A stretch of DNA of 8,069 bases. Source: Chloroflexi bacterium RBG_16_64_32. GTDB taxonomy: Bacteria > Chloroflexota > Dehalococcoidia > SM23-28-2 > RBG-16-64-32. The notes below the pieces were generated by a model. The model was given only the letters and a program-made list of their open reading frames with translations, did no database searches and had not been told where the DNA came from. Made by a program: the position numbers and the translations under genes. The stretch is taken from the NCBI GenBank assembly GCA_001795235.1, contig MGNZ01000080.1, forward strand, positions 8,542 through 16,610, in the 5' to 3' direction. Shown piece by piece: positions 1 through 5,320 of the stretch (positions are counted from its first letter, which is position 1; every line of letters starts with the position of its first letter).

Positions 1-826
1 TGTCCTGCGCCGACTCCATCTTCGTGTTGCGAGCGTCGACGATGCCAAATCCCAACCCTTTGGTCCGCCAGAGGCTGACGGTGCGCTTCAGCGCCTCCCA
101 GTTCCCCGGCCCGGACACGAAGTCCAGGCCGATGAGGTCCACCGGCAGCTCAAGGAGCTGCGGCAAGATGCCATCGGCATCCCCGAACCAGGTGTAGAGC
201 GACGTCTCCGTCTGCACGCCGTCCAGCATCCCGGCGACCGCCTCCATGAACAGGGGCACGTCCTCTTTGTGCCGCAGGATAGCCGGCTCGTTGACCTGGA
301 TAACGGGGACGCCGGCGGCGGCCAGGTTCAGCGCTTCCTGGTGGAGGGCCTGCGCAAGGTCCAAGACCAGGCGACGCCGGTCGCCGTAGTGGGAGTCGGT
401 GGAGAGGGCGGCCAGCGTGTAGGGCCCGGTGATGAGCGCCTTCACGGGCTTCTCGCTGTGTCGAGCCGCGAACTCGTAGTCGCGTACTAGGACCTGCTCT
501 CGCCAGCGCACGGGCCCGCTGACGTTGGGCTGGCGGTAATAGGTATTCGTGTCGAAGTAGCGGATCAGCCCGCCGATCTCGAACCCGTCGAGCCGACGCG
601 CGATATGTGTCTGGTCGTCGTCCCAGCGGATCTGGCCGTCGGTGACGATGTCCAGGCCCGCCTCCGTCTGTTCGCCGATCACCTCGATGGTGACCTCGTC
701 CTCCACCCGCGCCAGCTCCTCGGCGGTGATCTCCCCGCGGTCGAAGCGGGCTATAGCCCGGCGCAGGCGGGCAGGTCGCGGCCGGTTGGGTATCTTGGGG
801 TAGCTCCCTACGGCTGTCGTCTGCAT
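1..826 (-). CDS. MetE-core-like methyltransferase (COG0620 / UROD-MetE superfamily), C-terminus cut by window edge
   Basis: The visible 275 residues match the catalytic barrel of cobalamin-independent methionine synthase without the N-terminal folate domain. The protein opens with VGSYPKIP (6-13). TDGQIRWDD (62-70), ITGPYTLA (132-139), IQVNEPAI (176-183) and DARNTKME (264-271) follow at the family's usual places. Core MetE proteins are single barrels of roughly 330-350 residues, so perhaps 60-80 are missing beyond the left edge. The ATG at 826-824 is preceded by AGGAG with a 4-nt gap. Oddity: by my alignment to E. coli MetE, the zinc ligands His-x-Cys fall on Ser-Leu-Tyr (209-211) and the Glu ligand on Asp235. 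The usual thiol-activating zinc site therefore looks absent in this part. Family membership is secure; methionine synthesis is not. A folate-independent or different methyl transfer is possible. Confidence 0.85.
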   Translation of the reverse strand, partial: MQTTAVGSYPKIPNRPRPARLRRAIARFDRGEITAEELARVEDEVTIEVIGEQTEAGLDIVTDGQIRWDDDQTHIARRLDGFEIGGLIRYFDTNTYYRQPNVSGPVRWREQVLVRDYEFAARHSEKPVKALITGPYTLAALSTDSHYGDRRRLVLDLAQALHQEALNLAAAGVPVIQVNEPAILRHKEDVPLFMEAVAGMLDGVQTETSLYTWFGDADGILPQLLELPVDLIGLDFVSGPGNWEALKRTVSLWRTKGLGFGIVDARNTKMESAQD

Positions 827-833
827 TTATCTC

Positions 834-1082
834 CTAGATTGTGCCACCGAAGGCTGGAGCCCCAGGCAAATGCTTCAATCGCCTCAACTGCGCGCGTTCA
901 GTGTAGCCGGTGGTCTGCCTTGACCTCATCTCGCCAGCGACTATGTCCGGCCCCGCTTGCAGCTCATCGCGTCCCTCTTCCGGCATATCAAGGTACTGCT
1001 CTCGACGCGGGAAGCGCCAGGCGCTGCGGAACCAGAAGCCGAAGGGTGGGGCGAACCCGAAGCGGAACCAGCGACCCCGCAT
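834..1082 (-). CDS. Small aromatic-rich protein, translationally coupled to the MetE-like gene
   Basis: An 82-residue ORF. The N-terminus is very rich in Trp, Phe and Arg (MRGRWFRFGF, then FGFWFRSAWRFP), followed by an acidic and amphipathic stretch (REQYLDMPEEGRDELQ). I associate this style of N-terminus with short uncharacterised proteins of Chloroflexota and other thermophile-related lineages. In those I recall the second half being a coiled coil. Here prolines and glycines interrupt it, so the C-terminal half may be decayed. The chosen ATG has GAGGTG at a 6-nt distance. The frame runs upstream to 1190, but that part overlaps the promoter at 1181-1209, which argues for the shorter form. 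The TAG stop overlaps the AGGAG of the next gene, whose ATG is only 7 nt away, so the two are probably translated together. Function unknown. Confidence 0.5.
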   Translation of the reverse strand: MRGRWFRFGFAPPFGFWFRSAWRFPRREQYLDMPEEGRDELQAGPDIVAGEMRSRQTTGYTERAQLRRLKHLPGAPAFGGTI

Positions 1083-1180
1083 GTGCACCACCTCGATTGC
1101 GACACAAGGGCCCGCACCCAGGTGCCGCTGGGCTGCGACGGCCCTCGTCAACACTCTCCGCCCGTTCTTGAGCACCGGCG

Positions 1181-1209
1181 ATTGTAGCATGGGCCTATCT
1201 GGCCGTCAA
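1181..1209 (-). promoter_or_regulatory. Sigma-70-type promoter for the small ORF and MetE-like gene
   Basis: Read on the minus strand, TTGACG (1209-1204) and TACAAT (1186-1181) are separated by exactly 17 nt, close to the consensus. Transcription would start near 1174, giving a leader of about 90 nt before the small ORF at 1082. No other gene lies in this direction, so it should drive both minus-strand genes. Confidence 0.6.
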
Positions 1210-1232
1210 CGAGAGGCGAGCTTCCACAGATA

Positions 1233-1273
1233 AGGAGCGAGCCGGCGCCCAACTCTGCAACCGGCTCGCTCCT
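1233..1273 (+). other. 13-bp perfect hairpin in copy 1
   Basis: AGGAGCGAGCCGG (1233-1245) pairs without mismatch with CCGGCTCGCTCCT (1261-1273) around a 15-nt loop. No U-tract follows, so it is a poor intrinsic terminator on the plus strand; on the minus strand it is followed by only a short AT-rich stretch. The base pair A1240-T1266 is replaced by G1417-C1443 in copy 2. Confidence 0.7.
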
Positions 1274-1390
1274 AGCGTACGGGGCGGGAGGGGGTGTGAC
1301 CGCTACGCCGTAGCTCAGATGATAGGCTAGCAATTGCCAGCGGAGCGCGGGTTAATAATCGGTAAACGTATGGTGGTAGTTCGGTGAGAA
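1233..1390 (+). repeat. Tandem structured element, copy 1
   Basis: First of two diverged direct repeats. Landmarks recur 177-178 nt downstream: stem GAGCGAGCCGG (1235-1245), block GGGGCGGGAGGGGGTGTGAC (1281-1300), GGTTAAT (1350-1356) and TTCGGTGAGAA (1380-1390). The copy contains a 13-bp perfect hairpin with a 15-nt loop (1233-1273), a 5-bp hairpin GCTAC/GTAGC (1302-1314) and an imperfect hairpin at 1333-1356. No convincing ORF covers it, and no T-run follows the first hairpin. Comparison with copy 2 favours plus-strand RNA. It fits no RNA family I can name. Confidence 0.6.
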
Positions 1391-1410
1391 GTGGCGAATG
1401 GCTACAAAGT

Positions 1411-1567
1411 AGAGCGGGCCGGCTGTTGACCAGACAACCGGCCCGTTCCTCATTTGCAGGGGCGGGAGGGGGTGTTACCGCTCCGTGCAATTTCGCTGTC
1501 AGCATAACCCGGCCAAACAGGCCTGTGGTTAATGACCGGTTACACGGAAGTGCTAATTCGGTGAGAA
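1411..1567 (+). repeat. Tandem structured element, copy 2
   Basis: Second copy, colinear with copy 1 at a near-constant 177-178 nt offset. It has the stem GAGCGGGCCGG/CCGGCCCGTTC (1412-1422 with 1438-1448, again with a 15-nt loop), the G-rich block at 1459-1478 ending GTTACCGCT, a hairpin at 1504-1533 closed by AACC/GGTT and GGCC/GGCC, and TTCGGTGAGAA (1557-1567). Loop sequences differ from copy 1 while the stems persist. The G1414-T1446 wobble here and the G1336-T1352 wobble in copy 1 are allowed only if the plus strand is the RNA. It ends about 75 nt before the acetyltransferase start. Confidence 0.6.
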
Positions 1568-1576
1568 CCGCTCCGC

Positions 1577-1605
1577 TTGCAAACCGACCGCTCTTCCATT
1601 ATGCT
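1577..1605 (+). promoter_or_regulatory. Candidate promoter for the GNAT gene
   Basis: TTGCAA (1577-1582) and TATGCT (1600-1605), each matching four of six consensus bases, are separated by 17 nt. The start point would be near 1612, giving a leader of about 30 nt. If used, the acetyltransferase can be made without transcribing the tandem element upstream. Confidence 0.4.
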
Positions 1606-1621
1606 TGGCGGGCAAGCACAC

Positions 1622-1639
1622 GCGAGGGAGGAAACTCGC
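1622..1639 (+). promoter_or_regulatory. Hairpin presenting the GNAT ribosome binding site in its loop
   Basis: GCGAG (1622-1626) and CTCGC (1635-1639) form a perfect 5-bp stem whose 8-nt loop GGAGGAAA is the Shine-Dalgarno sequence. The stem ends one base before the ATG at 1641. A second hairpin, TGCTTG/CAAGCA (1602-1618), lies just before it. This could tune ribosome access, or simply display the site. Confidence 0.45.
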
Positions 1640-1640
1640 T

Positions 1641-2231
1641 ATGACCGACACTGACCTCGTCAAAAGGACATACCCCTGGCAGACCGCCATCAACGGGGTG
1701 GAGATCACGTTCCGTCTCATGGAGCCTTCGGACCGTGACGACATCGTAAACTTCGCCCGGGGCCTGCCAGAACACGACCTCCTCTTCCTGCGCACCGATG
1801 TCACCGATCCCAAAATCGTAGACCAGTGGATCGAGAACATCGAGAAGGGTCGCACGATCACAATCCTCGCCCACAGTGAGGGGAAGCTCATCGGCTACGC
1901 CGCCCTTCATCGCGACGAGGTCTTGTGGACGCGGCATGTAGGCGAGATCCGCGTCGTGCTGAAGTCGGATCTGCGTGGGTTCGGCCTCGGTAAGATCATG
2001 GCCAACGAGGTGTTCGCCATCGCCAAGGACCTGGGCCTCCAAAAGATAATGGTGCGGATGACCACCGATCAGCGCGGGGCACGAGGCATGGTGGAGAGCC
2101 TGGGGTTCCGGCCGGAAGCGCTACTGGCTGACTTCGCGATGGCCCGCGACGGTCGCACTCATGACCTGCTGATCATGACCTACGACGTGACCGGCTTCAG
2201 CGATACGGCCGACACACGACCGCGCCGCTAA
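1641..2231 (+). CDS. GNAT-family N-acetyltransferase
   Basis: A 196-residue cytoplasmic enzyme of the GCN5-related fold, expected to move an acetyl group from acetyl-CoA to an amine. The acetyl-CoA pyrophosphate loop is clear: strand EIRVVLKSD (102-110) runs into RGFGLGKIM (112-120), which fits Arg-x-x-Gly-x-Gly. The motif B region GMVESLGFRPEALLADF (149-165) follows, with a closing strand HDLLIMTYDV (174-183). I placed the start at the ATG preceded by GGAGGA at 8 nt; a TTG at 1605 in the same frame lacks a ribosome site. The stop overlaps the stop of the facing WS/DGAT gene by 4 bp, so there is no room for a terminator between them. The substrate cannot be told: the N-terminal half carries no recognisable specificity signature. 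It could modify a protein, antibiotic or small metabolite. Confidence 0.85.
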   Translation: MTDTDLVKRTYPWQTAINGVEITFRLMEPSDRDDIVNFARGLPEHDLLFLRTDVTDPKIVDQWIENIEKGRTITILAHSEGKLIGYAALHRDEVLWTRHVGEIRVVLKSDLRGFGLGKIMANEVFAIAKDLGLQKIMVRMTTDQRGARGMVESLGFRPEALLADFAMARDGRTHDLLIMTYDVTGFSDTADTRPRR

Positions 2232-3721
2232 CGCGCGTCCGCAGCCAGAGTCTGACCTGCCGCGGGCGCCGCTCGCTTCTGTCGCCGCTCCGGCTGCTCC
2301 ACGTCCGTCGCCTCACTGGTCGCCACTCCAGCCGCCGACCTCATCTCGACGTAGGACTCCGTCAGGAAGTTCCCCAGCCGATCCACGTCCGGCGCCGCCT
2401 GGGCGTCCGCCACCAGGCCAAAGTAGAGCTTCTGGTTATAGCTGGTCACCGCGCAGCCCACGCCCATCTCCCAGGCGATGGGTACCAGCGGGTAGTGCGC
2501 CTCCAAACGATGGCCCGCCGAGTAGAGGGGGATCATCGGCCCGGGAACGTTGGTGCACACCATGTTGGCCACCGTGTTGCCAGGCATGGGTAGCGTCCCC
2601 AGCGCCTTCTGGAGCATCGGCGGCAGGTCGCCGATAGCGTCGGCCATTAGCTCCATGCCATCGGCGATGTGGTTTCGTTTGAGGCGGTCCATGTTCTTGT
2701 TTATGACCTTGAGCCGCTCAACAGGGTCTCGCATCCCAAGGGGCACCTCTACCAGAAGCATCGAAATACGGTTACCCAGGGCTCCCCGTTCGTCCTCGCG
2801 GCGTACGTTGACGGGCGTGAGGATCCTGGCTATCCGGCCTTCCGTGCTCATGCCGTGCGCCTCGTAGTAGCGGCTGAGTGCGCCACCGAGCACCGACAGG
2901 ACGACATCGTTCACCGTACCCGAGCAGGCCTGCCGGATGGCCCGTACCTCCGCGAAGGAGTGCTCGCTCCACGCCAGCTTGCGCTCGCCGGAGAAGGCTG
3001 CGTTGAAGGGGGCCCTCAGGCCCGGTCGCAGGAAGTAGGGCAGTGCCGTCTCCAGGGCGCGGCTGAGGCTCCGCGTAGAAGCGGGATTGTCGATAGCGCT
3101 GAGGAGCGCCCTCTGGAAGCCCGCGCTGGTCTTGAGACCATCCGCCAGCCGGTCGAACACGGCATCAAAGAAGCGGGTAGCGATGTCCGGAAGCGGTGGC
3201 GGGTCGTACGGCTCCGAAGGCGGCGGAGGTGGCGGCGGCTCACGCGAGACGTCCATGACGATCATCAGAAGCTCGATGCCGGAGACTCCGTCCACCAGAC
3301 AGTGGTGCACCTTGGACACGAGGGCGCTGCGATCCCCCTCCAGACCGTGGACCAGGTATATCTCCCACAGTGGCTTGTCGCGGCTCAGCATCCCCTGGAA
3401 GAGCCGCGCGGCCAGCTCCCGGAGCTGGTCCTCGCTGCCCGGTGGGTCCAGGCGCACAGGGATCACGTGATTGCGGATATCGAACTGGGGGTCGAACTCC
3501 CAGGTTGGATGGTTGAGGTTCAGGGGTGCAGATATTATCCGCTGCCGGTAGCGGGGGATGAGGTGCATCTTGTCCTCGATGTTCTTGACGAACCTCGAGT
3601 ACGAGATTTCGCCCTCGAATACCGCCACGGAGCCTATGTTCATAGGCGCCTCTTCACTTTCGAAGTACAAAAAGGCGGTGTCCTGGGAACTGAGCCGATG
3701 CCTTAGCTTGGCCTGCGCCAT
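2228..3721 (-). CDS. Wax ester synthase / acyl-CoA:diacylglycerol acyltransferase (WS/DGAT)
   Basis: A 497-residue bifunctional acyltransferase that condenses acyl-CoA with long-chain alcohols or diacylglycerol, giving wax esters or triacylglycerol for lipid inclusions. The catalytic HHxxxDG motif is intact (HHCLVDG, 139-145), preceded by the usual PLWEIYLVHGL (117-127). The second signature, VNDVVLSVLGGAL (270-282), holds the conserved Asn-Asp. NVPGP (391-395) marks the C-terminal domain. Length is typical of the family (about 450-500). Between the two halves is a proline run (162-168) inside a flexible linker, and the C-terminal 35 residues are Ala/Arg-rich and probably disordered. The ATG at 3721-3719 has only a weak G-rich ribosome site. 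The gene is divergent from a lipase-like hydrolase with a shared control region, which suggests coordinated synthesis and turnover of neutral lipid. Confidence 0.93.
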   Translation of the reverse strand: MAQAKLRHRLSSQDTAFLYFESEEAPMNIGSVAVFEGEISYSRFVKNIEDKMHLIPRYRQRIISAPLNLNHPTWEFDPQFDIRNHVIPVRLDPPGSEDQLRELAARLFQGMLSRDKPLWEIYLVHGLEGDRSALVSKVHHCLVDGVSGIELLMIVMDVSREPPPPPPPSEPYDPPPLPDIATRFFDAVFDRLADGLKTSAGFQRALLSAIDNPASTRSLSRALETALPYFLRPGLRAPFNAAFSGERKLAWSEHSFAEVRAIRQACSGTVNDVVLSVLGGALSRYYEAHGMSTEGRIARILTPVNVRREDERGALGNRISMLLVEVPLGMRDPVERLKVINKNMDRLKRNHIADGMELMADAIGDLPPMLQKALGTLPMPGNTVANMVCTNVPGPMIPLYSAGHRLEAHYPLVPIAWEMGVGCAVTSYNQKLYFGLVADAQAAPDVDRLGNFLTESYVEMRSAAGVATSEATDVEQPERRQKRAAPAAGQTLAADAR

Positions 3722-3800
3722 CTTGCGCCCCCATCCGTTCAGCGAAAAAACGCCGAACTTGAATCTGTCTAACCAGTGTTCCCCCGCGCGCTACTCAGGC

Positions 3801-3829
3801 ATTATAATACGAACCCACGCGTTTGTAAC
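3801..3829 (-). promoter_or_regulatory. Promoter for the WS/DGAT gene
   Basis: On the minus strand, GTTACA (3829-3824) and a perfect TATAAT (3806-3801) are separated by 17 nt. Transcription would begin near 3794, about 73 nt before the start codon. ATTATAAT is self-complementary, so a -10 hexamer is also present on the plus strand (3803-3808), but I see no matching -35 there. Confidence 0.6.
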
Positions 3830-3852
3830 AGTAGTGGCGAAAAATCTGTTAC
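3825..3852. promoter_or_regulatory. Inverted repeat, candidate operator between WS/DGAT and hydrolase genes
   Basis: GTAACAG (3825-3831) and CTGTTAC (3846-3852) are perfect inverted 7-mers with centres 21 bp apart, two helical turns, which suits a dimeric repressor. The left arm covers most of the -35 box of the WS/DGAT promoter. The right arm abuts a TACTAT hexamer (3850-3855) facing the hydrolase. The regulator is not identified and no regulator gene is adjacent. Confidence 0.45.
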
Positions 3853-3911
3853 TATAGAAGACGCGAATGCTACAGGTAGCCGGAATCTATAGCTCGCTGG
3901 GAGGGTTCGGT

Positions 3912-4700
3912 TTGTCTAGGTGGAATCCGCCTAACACCGAAGAGTTCAAGGCGATGGCGCTGCCGCTGTGGCGGGAGGCCCTGGTGGGGATGGACTGGCT
4001 CGCCCTGAGGGCATCGTCAGTCTACCGCGGTATCGGTGTTCCGCACGGGGACGAAAGCGCAGCGGTCCTTATCCCCGGCTTCTTGGGCTCCGACCAGTAC
4101 CTTGGGGACATGTTCTCCTGGCTGCGGCGCGTGGGCTATCAACCCTACATGTCGGCCATCGGCAGGAACGCCCAGTGTCCGAATATCCTGACCGAAAGGC
4201 TGAAAGAGACGGTGACCAGCGCCTATCAGGACACCGGCCGCAAGGTTCACCTAATTGGGCACAGCCTGGGCGGCTCTCTGGCTCGCAGCGTCGCGGTGCG
4301 GCAGCCTCATCTGGTCGCCTCAGTGACCACCATGGCCTCCCCGTTCCGCGCGGTCCGAGCGCACCCCATGATACTGGGCGCCGCCATGATCGTCAGGCGT
4401 CGGATCCTTTCCGCGGAAGACGTGGACAGCGACTGCTACAGCGGCCTCTGCACCTGCGATTTCTTCGACTCGCTGCGCCGGCCGCTTCCGGACTCAATCG
4501 TGCAAGCGGCAATCTACACCAAGTCGGACGGGGTCATCGACTGGCGTTGCTGCGTGACCGGAGACCCGGAGACCGACGTGGAGGTGCAGGGCACCCACGT
4601 GGGGCTTGTCTTCAACTCCCAGGTGTACCGCCAAGTGGCCAGGAGGCTGGCCACCGCCGTCCAGCGGAGTCACGGCCTGGCGGAGGGCCGGCTGGCTTAG
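3912..4700 (+). CDS. Alpha/beta hydrolase, lipase/esterase-like
   Basis: A serine hydrolase of 262 residues from this start. Numbering from the ATG at 3867, 15 codons upstream: LIPGFLGSD (68-76) forms the oxyanion region. GHSLGG (131-136) is the nucleophile elbow with Ser133. YTKSDGVIDW (217-226) supplies the acid (Asp221, or Asp225), and GTHVGL (242-247) gives His244. I favour the TTG at 3912, which has GGGAGGG at a 6-nt gap; the ATG at 3867 has no ribosome site. A five-Cys pattern, C190, C195, C197 and CC228-229, clusters near the acid residue and may hold a metal or disulfides. No signal peptide or membrane segment is visible, so it probably acts in the cytoplasm. Position beside WS/DGAT and the PHA genes suggests a substrate in stored lipid or PHA, but this is inference. 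It converges on the phasin gene with a 9-nt gap. Confidence 0.85.
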   Translation: MSRWNPPNTEEFKAMALPLWREALVGMDWLALRASSVYRGIGVPHGDESAAVLIPGFLGSDQYLGDMFSWLRRVGYQPYMSAIGRNAQCPNILTERLKETVTSAYQDTGRKVHLIGHSLGGSLARSVAVRQPHLVASVTTMASPFRAVRAHPMILGAAMIVRRRILSAEDVDSDCYSGLCTCDFFDSLRRPLPDSIVQAAIYTKSDGVIDWRCCVTGDPETDVEVQGTHVGLVFNSQVYRQVARRLATAVQRSHGLAEGRLA

Positions 4701-4709
4701 CGCTTCCCG

Positions 4710-5210
4710 TTAGCTGGTCGCCTCATTATCGGACTGCGCCTTGCGGCGGGTTCGCGTCTCACCTGTGGCCTTGGCGTTGCCACCGTCCTGGCCCCGACTT
4801 GTGACCCGGCGGGCCCCCTCTCGGGCGCGACCGAACAACCCGCGTGACACCTCGATGGCGGCCTCGCCGGCCTTACGGTTGGCGTCTATCAGCTGGCGCA
4901 GCGCCTCTCGACCCTCCTGCTGTGAATCCAGCGTCTCGTCTAGCCATTGACGGGACACCTCAAGGACGCGGGCCTGCGTCTTTGTGAGCGTCTCCACTAC
5001 CGCACCGGTCGTCTTCCCCAGGTCCCCCGGGGACGTAGCGATGGTGTGCGCCAGCTTGAGCGCCTCTTGCTGACCCTTCTGAGTCTGCTCGATGAGCTCC
5101 CTGGATACACGGTAGCCGCGATCGCTGCCGGCCTTCAGTGTATCCATGAAGACGGCGTAGGCATCATCGACTGCGTCGAAGAATCTATCGGCAGTACTGG
5201 GCTGTGGCAT
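4710..5210 (-). CDS. phaP: Phasin-like PHA granule-associated protein
   Basis: A 166-residue protein, hydrophilic and almost wholly helical in pattern, without transmembrane segments. DRFFDAVDDAYAVFMDTLKAG (about 9-29) begins an amphipathic helix, followed by long heptad-like stretches to about residue 140. A basic, disordered tail follows. Phasins coat PHA granules through such helices, limit granule size and help the synthase. The family has no catalytic residues, so the call rests on length, helical character and position. It is divergent from a PadR-type regulator and the PhaR-PhaC genes, the arrangement of phaP and phaQRBC in Bacillus megaterium. The ATG at 5210-5208 has GGGAGG at about 6 nt, which rules out an extension to 5258. 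A generic coiled-coil protein is the alternative. Confidence 0.72.
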   Translation of the reverse strand: MPQPSTADRFFDAVDDAYAVFMDTLKAGSDRGYRVSRELIEQTQKGQQEALKLAHTIATSPGDLGKTTGAVVETLTKTQARVLEVSRQWLDETLDSQQEGREALRQLIDANRKAGEAAIEVSRGLFGRAREGARRVTSRGQDGGNAKATGETRTRRKAQSDNEATS

Positions 5211-5222
5211 TGCGAACCTCCC

Positions 5223-5252
5223 TTGACAAACAAATGCATCTAAGTGCAAGAT
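5223..5252 (+). promoter_or_regulatory. Possible promoter for the phaQ-phaR-phaC operon
   Basis: A perfect TTGACA (5223-5228) is followed after 18 nt by CAAGAT (5247-5252), which keeps only three of six -10 bases. It would start near 5259, about 60 nt before phaQ. Its -10 overlaps that of the opposing phasin promoter, so the two would face each other. The call is weak because of the poor -10. Confidence 0.3.
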
Positions 5253-5255
5253 ACA
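5235..5255. promoter_or_regulatory. Imperfect dyad, candidate PhaQ operator
   Basis: TGcATCT (5235-5241) and AGATaCA (5249-5255) are symmetric at six of seven positions around a 7-nt centre. The site covers the -10 box of the phasin promoter (5253-5248), and it also lies between the divergent phaP and phaQ genes. Operators of PadR-type regulators are often short dyads of this kind. In B. megaterium PhaQ represses phaP and itself and is relieved by PHB. Confidence 0.4.
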
Positions 5256-5277
5256 CATACTGATGATTCGCTGTCAA
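5248..5277 (-). promoter_or_regulatory. Promoter for the phasin gene
   Basis: On the minus strand a perfect TTGACA (5277-5272) and TATCTT (5253-5248) are separated by 18 nt. The start point would lie near 5241, giving a leader of about 30 nt with the GGGAGG ribosome site. Confidence 0.6.
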
Positions 5278-5320
5278 CCCCAGGCCAGGTTCAGAGAATC
5301 AAGATATCGAAATATTGCGA

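Noticed and set aside
605..1233. Plus-strand open frames opposite the MetE-like and small genes
   Set aside because: They overlap a coherent minus-strand operon with promoter and ribosome sites; their products show no domain or start signals.
1302..1390. tRNA-like D-arm (GTAGCTCAGATGATAGGC)
   Set aside because: No matching acceptor stem or TTCRA T-loop is found at the right distance, and the second repeat lacks the motif.
1233..1450. CRISPR-like or intrinsic terminator hairpins
   Set aside because: There are only two units of about 177 nt, without short identical repeats and spacers. The hairpins lack U-tracts, and no gene ends just upstream on the plus strand.
1281..1482. T-box riboswitch: both repeats contain GGGGTGTkACCGCT, close to the T-box AGGGTGGNACCGCG
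   Set aside because: The UGGN that binds the tRNA acceptor end is UGUU or UGUG, no CCCT complement follows to build the antiterminator, there is no U-tract terminator after it, and the downstream gene is not amino-acid related.
2669..3706. 345-codon open frame on the plus strand opposite WS/DGAT
   Set aside because: It is the antisense shadow of a gene with intact catalytic motifs; its protein is rich in Arg, Val and Glu without domain features and it has no ribosome site.
3867..3911. ATG at 3867 as hydrolase start
   Set aside because: No ribosome site precedes it, whereas TTG 3912 has GGGAGGG at a 6-nt gap. Kept only as an alternative start.
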